DNA of 64,000 bases, taken from positions 28,881,334 to 28,945,333 of the forward strand of contig NW_024037074.1 of assembly GCF_015706575.1 (NCBI RefSeq). The letters are read 5' to 3'. Shown here piece after piece: positions 22,968 through 33,436 of the stretch (within the stretch, counting starts at the first letter, position 1; each line of letters begins with the position of its first letter). The stretch comes from Patiria miniata (lineage: Eukaryota; Echinodermata; Asteroidea; Valvatida; Asterinidae). The notes under the pieces are model-generated. The model was not told where the DNA came from, did not search any database, and saw only the letters and a list, made by a program, of their open reading frames with translations. The position numbers and the translations under genes were made by a program.

Positions 22968-24963
22968 ATCTTGCTAAACCTCCCAATATCATTGAACATG
23001 TGTTACTTTGGCAAACGTATGCATGAAGTTGAATTCCCGAGCGGGACTGAAATCCAAAGCACAATAATTAACTGCAAAGTAACGTCAATTTCAATTGACA
23101 CTTTTTAAGGCGTATAATGAATATTTCCTTCAATATTTTGATTGTTCGCTAAAATCAACTTGGTTTGAAACTGATTGCCCGTCTTTATGCGAATTTGAAA
23201 GAAAGTGTTCATCACTGAATAAGCAAGGTGTAAAATTGGACGGAAAAAAAAGCTATTTGAATGAAGAATTCGCTGTTATAAAATTCACACAATTATGCTT
23301 TCAAAAACATTTCAACAACTTACTAATGGCTTAAATATACATACAATTTTTTTGGTATTAAAGAATTTGAAAAAAAAAATGTAATGAAAGCGTTTGAATC
23401 AATTTAATGTTGATCTCAGGGAACATTCAGTTTCCCGAGAAATTTCACAAAGCGAGATTAGAACATATTGCTTTTTCTGGACGTATTCCGATCAGGAAAC
23501 TACACATAATCGTTTGACCGTTGTTTTTATTAGTGAATAATTGTTCCTGTTTTCGAATGACTATTTGTCAAATTGGAAAAAAAAAACCCTCATAATTGAA
23601 TTAAATCGATGAATTATTGTTTTCTTTCCTTACTTAAGGTTTTGAGGCAGTTCAGTCAAACTTAGTGCCATTAATGTTTTGTTCGGAAAACGGAATTCCT
23701 GTCTGACCATAATTTACGCCACTGCTTTCATTCTGCACTTTCAAAACAAAATTGTCCAAACTGCCTGATGGTTTCTCTAGTTCCTGAAAAACAAATTTTG
23801 ATTTTTGTCGCTAGAAATAGCACACCATAGATTCATGGAAGTGTTTATTGTCAATAAACATGGCTATTCACGCTCGACTGTTTTCTAAGCAAACCAGGCT
23901 GTATTTTTGTTTGAAGAATGTATATGGCTACATCAAGTTCCATGCTGTTATTGAAATTCACGCGCTTTCAATATTCAAGACGAATTAATTTTTTCTCCTT
24001 TTTGTTTACATTTTTGTTAAAAGAAAAGGAAGCTCGACCCTTTATATCCTGACCCATAACATCATTATGATCAATAACCCCCTTTATTTTTTTGCTGGTT
24101 TCCCCTGTTTATTGTATCACTTTAAGTTACAAAAATAAAATCCCTGTGCGATGCACTCACATGTTTTCCCGGCAATCACTCAAACTAATTCAATGCTGTG
24201 GAAATTGGTCACGGAAGAACGTATCAGGAAATCCTTATTTGTGTTATTAATAACGTGGATATTCTCAGTACCTTTGAACTTGTTAAACCGTGTCAGGTTG
24301 CTAGTTCACAGGTGCACCAATACGGTTTGATCAGTTACCTGCAAGCGTTGCAGGTTAAAAGTGTCACTGGCTGGAATAGACTAGAGGGCGCAAATACAAA
24401 CGCACCGGATCATGATGATGCACACAATTTACTTCAAGTTCAAATTGCTTTATTGAGCATGATTCATTTGCATAACTGATACATACATATAGTTGTTGTT
24501 TGTAGAAATTAATCGGCCCTTTAGCTCCGCTGTCCGCATATTTCGAAGAAAATTATAAATGCCAAGGAAGGAAATAATCAGAATTTTTAAAATTGTAAAG
24601 TGCTAAAGCCATAGCATGTTCATTTCATTAGGTCGCAGTTAGAGCACTTACGATTTCGTTTAAATGTTTCACAACAGCTTGTGGTCAAACTGTTTTCTAC
24701 ATTTTCATTTGTTTACTTTCCATTTTGCAGCGAGTACGCCTTTAGGCGAATTTGATTTCATTTTTAACGAAAGTACAATAAACTCAATTTGTACAAAGTA
24801 TTGAATGGGTGAGTGTTCCAAATTTATTTATCTACATGTATCAGTTGGAAACTTTGCAAGTGTTCATATGCATATTTCCTTCCCTGGCATTATAAATGGC
24901 TGTAAATTCCTTGATACGGCTTTCTCAAAAGTCCTGCCATTTCCACCTGTTTTAACACTTTAA

Positions 24964-25314
24964 GGCCAAAAAAAAAGTCTCCGGTTTCTGGTATGGAGCT
25001 TGCCCAATAAGTGGCTTTTTTTTTTACCTGATTTTTTTGCTTTAAATGTCGGCTGATGACTGCAAATGGTGCCCGACTAAACTTAGTGCAAATATTTGGG
25101 AGTCCAGAGAGGCCACATAAAGCTTATTCTCGACCATAACCCAATCTAAAAACACGTTAAAATTGTGCAGCAGCAGGATTCCAGTCAAACCAGTGAGTTT
25201 GGCGGTTTTGAGACATCATCTTTCATTGAAAAAAACTTTTTCATTTTGTTGACGCGCATGGCTACGGCGACGCGCGCGCATACCAGAAACTGGAGACTTT
25301 TTTTTATTTTGGCC
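24964..25314. mobile_element. PIF/Harbinger-type MITE, copy 2
   Basis: 351 bp and same family as 15271-15641: left end GGCC, an A run, then GTCTCCGGTTTCTGGTATG; right end CATACCAGAAACTGGAGAC, a T-rich run, then GGCC. TAA flanks both sides (24961-24963, 25315-25317). The interior keeps the phrase GCAGCAGGATTCCAGTCAAA found in copy 1. It lacks the short GTGCGGCAACGCGGCC stretch of copy 1 and carries a short TTTGGGAG insertion. Confidence 0.88.
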
Positions 25315-26002
25315 TAACACAACATCTTGTTAATGCAACTACCCAATTTCATTGGACATTAATGATGCTGCTTTTATATATCTAGAACAGTCCTATGATC
25401 AAATTGAATGCCCAAGCTGGAGTGACATCAAAAGCTTAAAAATTCAATGCATTTATAAGTGCTTTTCATGCTTTTCACGCGAGTACGAACAATTTGAAAG
25501 AAAGTTTTGCATTGTTGAATCAGCATGGTGTGAAGTTGGACAGCAAAAAAGCCATTTGAAATAAAGGTGTACGTGCTGCTGTAAAACTCACATAATTTGC
25601 TTTCTAAAAGAAAAAGTTTTTAATTTTATGTTTTACTAGTACCCCAAAAAAGAGATCTACCGATACCCCTTGTTCTTGGAAATTAATTTTAAGAAAAGTT
25701 TTAATGAAAGCCTTTTACTTTGATTACATTGAATGCTGATTTCACTGAGGCAGAAAATAAACGAGAATTTGAACAATGCGATATTAACACTGGTTGCTTT
25801 CTCTGGACGTCTTTGGCCAGGAAAGCCTCCATTATAATTTTAATCATGATAGCATTATTTTTTAGTGACTAAATGTTCATGTTTTTGAATATTGATTTAT
25901 CGAGAAGGAAAAAAAATACAATCAATTCAGAATCGATCATAAAATTATGTTATTCCTTATTCAAGTATAAACATTACCGGTTTCCGTTGGTATGTTTTTC
26001 AG

Positions 26003-26069
26003 CCTACACTGAACTCCTTGTGATCTCTTCTTGGACCTGATCTCAACCCGTGCAGAACAAACCATCGAG
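26003..26069 (+). other. Non-coding exon 2 of copy 3
   Basis: 67 nt between TTTTTCAG|CCTAC and CATCGAG|GTGGGT. It differs from the other exon 2 copies in its second half (TCAACCCGTGCAGAACAAA). The donor is closer to consensus than the GTCGGT of the other units. Copy 3's coding exon is about 2.6 kb downstream instead of 0.2-0.4 kb. Confidence 0.55.
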
Positions 26070-26131
26070 GTGGGTGTTTTGATGTTTAATTGATGACTCT
26101 ATCAGGACCAGGGAAGGGTCAAGATGTATAG

Positions 26132-26295
26132 CCCCCCCCCCCGCACCAATCCATCCACCCCACAGCACCCCCGAAAATAAACTTTTGAAATTTGGTCCGC
26201 CTCCCCCCAAATCGCCCCCAACCACCACCGACCGCCGCACCCCCACCCAACCCCCCAACCCCCCCCCCCCCTCAAATTCGGTCCCCTCCCAAACT
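26132..26295. repeat. C-rich asymmetric tract
   Basis: About 160 nt that is overwhelmingly C on the + strand, with runs up to 13 and A/T/G interruptions, so the minus strand has many G runs. It lies in intron 2 of copy 3. G-quadruplex (minus strand) or i-motif (plus strand) potential follows from the runs. Confidence 0.7.
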
Positions 26296-27860
26296 TAATA
26301 AAAATAATAAAAAATAATAATAAACTCATCAAGAGGGGTGCACACCGGTAAACAGGCCTCAATCCATCCGCCGAGCTCATGAATAAAAGTTATACCCTCA
26401 AAATAGTCTATATTAGAGAGTTTTGAGAACCATACATTGGGTCATTGAAGAGATATGGCAATGAATCTTTGGCCCGGACTTGGGCTTCCAATTCTTAACA
26501 TTTTGGTTGCAATCGGGCTCGAAAAAGGCGCTATTTTGCCATGTTGTGGAGGGATCGTTTTTACAAGATGGCTACCTTATCGCTCTGGAGAATATGGGGT
26601 AGTCTTCTTTGGGTGAGAATTTCTCGAAAAGTCAAAGGTCAACCCATCAAAAAATGAAAATAAAAAGAAAGATCACATGTTTATCATTATTTTTATGTGC
26701 AGCTAAAATACCTGTGCAGGTTTTTAGATTTTTTTAAAGAATTTTGAAGTATGCACTAGTGTCTATGCACTAGTGTCTATGGGAATTGTAATGCAGGGTT
26801 GCACCAGTAAGGTTTAGGTCTTTTTGGCAAATCGCATTTTGCCAACAGCACTTTCTTCCAAAAGAGGGCGCGCTACTCAAATAGCGGTCATTGTGAACGC
26901 GGAGATCTGTCCAACCGAAGTCGGCTTTAATTGAACAAAAATAAACACTCTTTGTGGAGAAGAATATCTACAGAAAAAGACATTGCATTGAATTGAAATG
27001 TCGTCTGATGATTGGTCGTGATATATGAAACAACAAAAGTGAAAATGGACTAAAATACCTGTGAGAGTTTCGAGTATATTTAAAAGAATTTTGAAGCATG
27101 GACATTTAGCACTTATGTCTATGGGAATTTGAATGCATGGTTGCACCCGTAAGGCCTTGGGTACTCCCGTAAATTTTGTTAAAAGCATTTTCGTTCAAAA
27201 GAGGGCGCGCTACACAAAATAGTGGTCACTGTGAACGCGGAGATCTGGGCATTTAGCAATATAGTGTTCGGGAATTTTAATGTAGAGTTGCACCCAAAGA
27301 GCCTAAAAGTACGCGCGCCATTTGTTTTTGAGCGCCTGAACCCCCCCCCCCCCCTAAATACGACCTTTCTATGGGCATTTTACATTGGGTTGCCCTTTCT
27401 CTTTTTTGGAAGTAAGATGTCATTTTTTGGCACGATTTTTCTCTTTCACGTCATGCGGATTTTCAGTTTCTATTTGAGATGCTAGTAACAATTTTACGGA
27501 GGGTGATTATCTTAAGAATAAATGTCCCAATGATCCAATTTTTCAAAACTACGACTTTTAGACGCTATATTTTTCGTATTTTGAGGGGTCCGGAAGCGCG
27601 CCACCAGCTGTCAGCTTCCAGGTTCTATTCTAAGGGTTGACCCAAACAAAATCGCTTTTCATGCATTTTGAGCCCCTTGGCCTCAGAAAGGCCGCTGTCA
27701 TAATAAAGCCGAACGCATTCTCTTATTTATTGTTTCTCAAAGTCAGAAATGTCTTTTAGACAAATTATTCAGTTTATCTTACCTCAATATTTGTATCTAC
27801 TCTTTCCTATTGATTGATTTATTTTTATTTTAGCCATTCTCGATTGATTCGGATGAATGC

Positions 27861-28645
27861 ACACGAATAATGCGTTGAGCATGTCGAGAAAACTGCTTGA
27901 TGTAGTTCAAGAAATTTAACTTTGAATCAAATAGGAATTGTCATGCGTCATTAGTGAATTTTTCATCGTTCCTAACAGTTCCTTGTCTATTTGGCAAATT
28001 GCCAGTTGAAAACTATCATAATTTAAAAACAATTGCATAAGCCAAGGAAATGTTCGTGTCAATGACACACATGGCCATTATTCTCTGAGTTAGTATATCT
28101 TAACCTGAAGCACAGTGTAGCCCTTGCCACTTCTGGCTTGGCAGACTGACGTGAATGCGAGTTAACAGTTATTTACCAAATTAATATTTTGTGAAAAATA
28201 AAATAAAATCGTTTTCATACCATAAAGTAATATCCAGCCTTATCTACACTGGCAAAGTAGTAATTTAAAAAATATAAAGAAAGACAAGTTTAGGTCAATA
28301 GTGAACTTGGCCATACAGATGCCTTCAAATGGGAAATCAGGGTGACTCACAGCTTCACACAGTTGTGTTGTATGATACATAATTAATTCGTTCACAATAA
28401 ACAGGTAGTCCGGGATCCAATTTTTTTCCCAGGAGCTAGAACAAATGCTAGCGCCCCACCGAGAAACAAACATCCCATATTACATTTAGGAGAACAATAA
28501 TTCGAGATCAAGCGTCGGAAAAAAGTCAATTCTGTTATAAGTACTCTATCATGGGCAACAAGAAAGTGACGCCCTCCTAAGGTTGTAATTGCTAAGGAAA
28601 GAAGTCTGTTGTACACGGATGGATCGAAACAGTTGGGTGAGTTTG
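27861..28645. repeat. 785-bp direct repeat, left copy
   Basis: Reads the same as 30518-31302 at a constant offset of 2657 bases throughout; I found no mismatch by eye. The last ~40 bases (AAGGAAAGAAGTCTGTTG onward) resemble module T (compare 7625 and 38259). It ends in GGGTGAGTTTG immediately before the acceptor of copy 3. Confidence 0.9.
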
Positions 28646-28665
28646 ATGTATTGGTTTCTTTACAG

Positions 28666-29502
28666 ATGAAGATCTGCGTGGCCACCATTCTGTCAATCGC
28701 CCTCCTTCTGGGTAACTCTGTCAAGCTCCGAGCTTCCGTTACTGGGCCAGTTCCCTCGGACGGTGATGGTCCTGCGTCTCAGGTGTGTCAGCAGTGCTGC
28801 CAGGGACCTGCTGCAATACCCGGCATACCAGGTCTGCCTGGGCCAGTAGGACCGATGGGGCCGTACGGTCAGCCGGGGTCAAAGGGCGACAAGGGCGATG
28901 CAGGTCAGCAAGGTGAGATTGGCCCTATTGGACCTATGGGTGAGCGGGGAGCACCTGGGAACACTGGGTCTAAAGGTGATGATGGGATTGGTCTGCCTGG
29001 CAAGATAGGTCCCAGAGGTATACCTGGTATCGTTGGAAGAATCGGAGAAACTGGTGTCAAAGGTCAGAAGGGAGAGCCAGGGGAGACACCAGACGATTCA
29101 AACCAGCAGGTAGCATTCACCGCTGTGAGGACGAGCCACTCGGATGAATCTACGAGTCACGACACCCGTTTGCCCTTTCAGAAGATCAAGACGCTTCTGC
29201 CGGGTACCAGTTTCGATCCCGAGACCGGTACGTTCACATGTAGTGTGCCGGGCACCTACGTATTTACATTTTCTGTTCTTAAGTATAGCAACAGCGGTTC
29301 CCTTTACATTCATCTTGTTAAAAACGGTGCCAACGTGATAACCACCTTTGGTAATGTAAATCAACAAGGTCAGTTGTCTGGAAGCGCGGTGCTGATTCTC
29401 CAGCGTGGAGACACGGTGAATGTTGCCATGTACGGTAGGGTGCATAGTGGTAGCTACACCTCATTCAGCGGCTTCCTCCTTTTCCCGGAGTCAATTAATT
29501 AA
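28666..29502 (+). CDS. Secreted collagen-like C1q-domain protein, copy 3 (type B)
   Basis: 278 residues. The signal peptide and CQQCC segment match copy 1. The collagen block has 29 triplets, one more than A-type copies because of an extra GDK, and the GL-type interruption is present as GI. The second collagen arm reads [13 protein letters not shown], shared only with copy 6. The C1q domain keeps [20 protein letters not shown] but is the most divergent: GAN for residues equivalent to 218-220, NV for YL at 249-250, a three-residue deletion before [10 protein letters not shown], and a C-terminal SIN extension also found in copy 6. The ATG follows TTTCTTTACAG. The coding exon and its B-type 3' flank sit between two 785-bp direct repeats. 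The 5' part of its transcript would come from exons at 20225-20304 and 26003-26069. Confidence 0.92.
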   Translation: MKICVATILSIALLLGNSVKLRASVTGPVPSDGDGPASQVCQQCCQGPAAIPGIPGLPGPVGPMGPYGQPGSKGDKGDAGQQGEIGPIGPMGERGAPGNTGSKGDDGIGLPGKIGPRGIPGIVGRIGETGVKGQKGEPGETPDDSNQQVAFTAVRTSHSDESTSHDTRLPFQKIKTLLPGTSFDPETGTFTCSVPGTYVFTFSVLKYSNSGSLYIHLVKNGANVITTFGNVNQQGQLSGSAVLILQRGDTVNVAMYGRVHSGSYTSFSGFLLFPESIN

Positions 29503-29510
29503 TTGATAAA
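29503..29510 (+). terminator. Variant poly(A) signal of copy 3
   Basis: The place where other copies have AATAAA reads GATAAA (29505-29510), a weaker variant. Copy 6, the sister type-B gene, retains AATAAA at 62635-62640. The true cleavage site is not visible. Confidence 0.35.
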
Positions 29511-30517
29511 TAATCACCTCGCATACAAATGCAGGAGCAGTGGTGCCCCCCTCCCCCCCCCCCAAAAAAAAAAAAAAAACGCTTTCCATTTTGCCGAAAC
29601 AATAACCAATGAATTAACAGAAATAATGTTCAATGTAATAATAGTAATACTTGATGACGACAAAATGTCTTCTATGGATACCATTAACAGGTATGATAAA
29701 AATGATTAATTTTAACTACATGTTTAGCATTGATATATGAAAACGGTTTACAAAACATCAAAACTACTTTTAAAAAAAATCATTAGACATAAGATAAAAT
29801 TAACAGTTTCAGTTTTAGAAGAAAATATTTTAATCCGTGATTGAAAAATTCCAAATTCATAAATATTTCTCGGATGAACCAAAAATAAGAAACAAACTGT
29901 TCCAATAATCTAATCGAGAATTAACAAATGCACGTATTATAAAATAATGTATAAATGGACTTGCGTAACGCGAACTCAAAATGAATACTAATCTAACTGA
30001 AGCAACCAATCTCCTTTTGGGTTCAAGAGTCCTTGATATTTATTTAAAATTGAGCACATTGTATATTATTTATACATGTATTTTATATTTAATTTAGTAT
30101 TTGCAGTTCAATGTATATTAATAAATACATTGCAAGAAAATGTTCATTGAAATATTTAGATTGTTTCCATGGCAATATTACATTTTCAAAGTAAAGCAGA
30201 GTTGCCATAAAACATTAACCAGTAATACTACTTCCCACTCAGATTCAAGACGTTTTGGATGTAACTAGACGCATACATATAATTTTCTTATAATTTACCA
30301 ACAATTAAAAAAACGTCCTTTGAAGTATCAGAAAAAAACTACAATATTAATATTACATATTTAAACATAACCTTGTTAACCATTCAGAGCACAATATAAA
30401 ACTGTTTGGTAGAATCATATGACATTTCGAGAATTAAGCTGAGATAATTGCGGTAATAGACAGATAGAACCAGTGTTTGTGTGAAAAAGAACAGCAAATA
30501 ACACTCTCTAACCAAAC
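29503..30517. other. Type-B 3' flank of copy 3
   Basis: The first ~450 nt match the flank of copy 6 (62633-63080), including GACGACAAAATGT and AGTATGATAAAAATGA-like phrases. A poly-C then poly-A run occurs near 29547-29579. From about 29950 to 30510 the sequence is AT-rich and I see no match elsewhere in the window and no gene. Confidence 0.55.
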
Positions 30518-31302
30518 ACACGAATAATGCGTTGAGCATGTCGAGAAAACTGCTTGATGTAGTTCAAGAAATTTAACTTTGAATCAAATAGGAATTGTCA
30601 TGCGTCATTAGTGAATTTTTCATCGTTCCTAACAGTTCCTTGTCTATTTGGCAAATTGCCAGTTGAAAACTATCATAATTTAAAAACAATTGCATAAGCC
30701 AAGGAAATGTTCGTGTCAATGACACACATGGCCATTATTCTCTGAGTTAGTATATCTTAACCTGAAGCACAGTGTAGCCCTTGCCACTTCTGGCTTGGCA
30801 GACTGACGTGAATGCGAGTTAACAGTTATTTACCAAATTAATATTTTGTGAAAAATAAAATAAAATCGTTTTCATACCATAAAGTAATATCCAGCCTTAT
30901 CTACACTGGCAAAGTAGTAATTTAAAAAATATAAAGAAAGACAAGTTTAGGTCAATAGTGAACTTGGCCATACAGATGCCTTCAAATGGGAAATCAGGGT
31001 GACTCACAGCTTCACACAGTTGTGTTGTATGATACATAATTAATTCGTTCACAATAAACAGGTAGTCCGGGATCCAATTTTTTTCCCAGGAGCTAGAACA
31101 AATGCTAGCGCCCCACCGAGAAACAAACATCCCATATTACATTTAGGAGAACAATAATTCGAGATCAAGCGTCGGAAAAAAGTCAATTCTGTTATAAGTA
31201 CTCTATCATGGGCAACAAGAAAGTGACGCCCTCCTAAGGTTGTAATTGCTAAGGAAAGAAGTCTGTTGTACACGGATGGATCGAAACAGTTGGGTGAGTT
31301 TG
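30518..31302. repeat. 785-bp direct repeat, right copy
   Basis: Identical by eye to 27861-28645. After the repeat ends, the sequence continues with module-T-like material (31303-31405: GGGATTGGGTTTGGTTGG, then AATAAGCGGAGGTGGGAGG). The right copy therefore appears to be the native context and the left copy the derived one. The 110-aa and 77-aa minus-strand open frames inside it show no recognisable domain. Confidence 0.9.
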
Positions 31303-31570
31303 GGATTGGGTTTGGTTGGGCGAGTGTCAAGATTTGGGTTTGCATGTTTCTGTGTTTGGTTTTGGTATAGGCTGGGTTCAATAAGCGGAGGTGGGAGGCC
31401 TCAATATTTTTGGCTCAAATAACGTGGAAGTCTGCACGGTCACCGTATGCCTTGCCAGGCTTTAAACGAACTTTAGGAAGGTTGAACTGAACCCCATCAC
31501 AGCTTTTAGTGCGAATGTTAAACGCATGAACTGATATTTACTCTGAGAAGTACCGTAGCGCTGCCTCACC

Positions 31571-31648
31571 ATGGCGGATGAGTTTGAAAAGTACCGAAGA
31601 ATCTTGAATTCATTCCGCACCGTAACCGAGAGCCAACGTAGTTCCTGA
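31571..31648 (+). other. Conserved 25-codon micro-ORF, unit 3
   Basis: Begins MADEFEKYRRILNSF in the context CTCACCATGG and ends in TGA at the same place as in units 1, 2 and 4. It differs from unit 2 at residue 4 (E for K). Confidence 0.25.
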
Positions 31649-32954
31649 AGTATGGGCGTACGACCCTTCCTTCTGCACGGATGTTCTTATTTCTTAAACT
31701 GGTAATCGTATGAAAAAAAAAACAACATTACAATAGTCCATCTGGGAAGTAACAAATGCATTTATTTAAAAAACATTTTTTTTTTTTCATTTGCATTTCG
31801 CATACCGTATACATCCAGAGATTAAATGAAGTTTGGTGATATCATTTATTTATCCTCGGGAACTTTTTTTCTTGAAAAAAAAAAGAGTTTTAAATTGCGC
31901 CACAGTAAACCAAAAACTCTCAACTTTTGTTAAACACTTTATTGTATCGCATGTTATACATGTATAATTGAGTTTTTGTTTCATGTTAAAAGTCGAGATT
32001 TAGAGCTTTCACTATGATGAAATTGTTTACGATTTAATGTAATTTCAGTTGATAATGTGACGCTATATCAGTAGATTACACAATTATGATTTTATAGTAT
32101 ATATTTGATTTTACGAAAAAAAAATTCCAAGTATACATTTGAGGATGTGCTCTGTTAAGCAGCTAAACCAATTTAAGCACAGAAATTAATCATTAAACAT
32201 GTAATCAGTATCGAATATAAATACTCGATAACTGTATTTTGAACATAACTTTAATTGAACATTTAGCTTTTAACAATGTGGAAAACCTTGTCCCACTCGT
32301 AATACATTCCATCGAATTCCTCTCAAGAAAGCAAAATTACAGAGAAATGTTGTCGTTGAAATGAACGAGCAAATCCCAGTCTGACTCTTATGAACTTTTA
32401 TTAAGTACTTATATCTGTGATTATAGTTAACATTTCTTATCCCTTTGATATTACAAATTATTGCAAACAAAGTCAGTTAATTACCTGTATTTTTGTCCAT
32501 TTTTGTTTGTTTTGACTTCTAGATTTAGGGATCGTGTTAATGAAAGGCCGGGTTAACATTGGTTGAGGATGGATGGGGTGGAGGATGAATGATTAGTGGT
32601 GTCGAGGGGGTTAGGGATTGAAGATGAGGGGCGGGGGAGCAAAATATGATGCTGATTGTTACTTATCTTTCAATAATTCATCAAGAACAATGAATGGCAA
32701 TAAGACGATAGTGTAGTCTATTTATCCCATTTACCTCACGGACTCTTAAAAAGCTAAAACATGTAGATAACAAAATGAGAAATGAAAAATGCTGGATGTC
32801 AGGCGCATGTATCTCCCCCCCCCCCCCATTCGTCCCCCAAAACAACCGGAAGCCCACAGACAGTGTTGTTCTGCATCCGCCTGTGAAGGGCAGGGTGTTC
32901 AGGTTGGCTTGGGTTTGAAGGGGACAGGTTGCGTTTCGCAGCTTAATGGGAGAT

Positions 32955-33436
32955 CATAGGCGTAGCCAGTGGGGGGGGGGGGGTATTTACCACCCCAAAA
33001 AATATTTTGTATAGACTGCCCTTTCAGTTCAAATGCCCTTTTTCAATGCCCTTTTTATTGGGGGGTAACCCCAATAATTTGTAAAGAGTGCCCTTTTTTG
33101 AAGAAGAAGTGCCTTTTTTCTGATCAAGTGCCCATTTTAAAAAAGGAGTGGTGCCCTTTTTTGTGGGACATGCCGTTTTGGCTGAATTTTTTTTTCAGAA
33201 TTTGGCACATGTATCGCGTAAAAAGCACCATATATTGGCCGTTTGTGTGCATAATCGTTTGTTTTACACAGCGCCCCCATCGACAGATGGTACCAGCCCC
33301 CCCCCCCCCACGCTTTTCGATTTTACGGGGGCCAAGCGTCCGGAGAAAAAACCTGTCTACATTTCACCACGGATGTGCAAGTGCTCTTTTAAAAAAAAAT
33401 TACCCCCCCCATTAAAAAGACCTTGCTACGCCCCTG
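32955..33436. mobile_element. hAT-like non-autonomous element, unit 3
   Basis: About 482 bp starting CATAGGCGTAGCCAG and ending CTTGCTACGCCCCTG. The ends are imperfect inverted repeats of the widespread CAGNGGCGTAGC hAT-type terminus. It interrupts the phrase AATGGGAGATGGGTGAG, which is intact at about 44388 in unit 4, and GAGAT is repeated at both borders. The interior holds repeats of the phrase TGCCCTTTTT and poly-C. Open frames inside do not resemble transposase. Confidence 0.65.

Larger units (their letters stand above)
20305..26002 (+). other. Intron 1 of copy 3, expanded
   Basis: About 5.7 kb, the longest intron 1. A stretch starting near 20620 (GTTCGGAATAAGGAATTCCT) restarts near 23680 in diverged form, so the intron contains an old ~3 kb tandem duplication. 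A shorter intron block beginning CGCCACTGATCTTGCTA is present near 21640 and 22960. A third, more diverged relative lies near 25355-25600. It also carries a piggyBac-type MITE (22321-22706), a hAT-type MITE (22812-22967) and a Harbinger-type MITE (24964-25314). No supported gene. Confidence 0.6.
26070..28665 (+). other. Intron 2 of copy 3, rebuilt from unrelated repeat material
   Basis: Other copies have a 230-375 nt intron 2; this one is 2.6 kb. A C-rich tract (about 26132-26295) is followed by an ectopic copy of module R (26335-26850), which starts at GGGGTGCACACCGGTAAA. Two further partial R fragments follow (about 27050-27190 and 27230-27310). The first copy of a 785-bp direct repeat (27861-28645) runs to within 20 nt of the ATG. 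Only the last ~19 nt, GTATTGGTTTCTTTACAG, resembles the acceptor of the other copies. Splicing is therefore plausible but untested. Confidence 0.6.

Noticed and set aside
28392..28724. 110-residue minus-strand frame, repeated at 31049-31381
   Set aside because: It is repeated only because it lies in the 785-bp direct repeat. It has no recognisable domain and the N-terminal halves differ after the repeat boundary.
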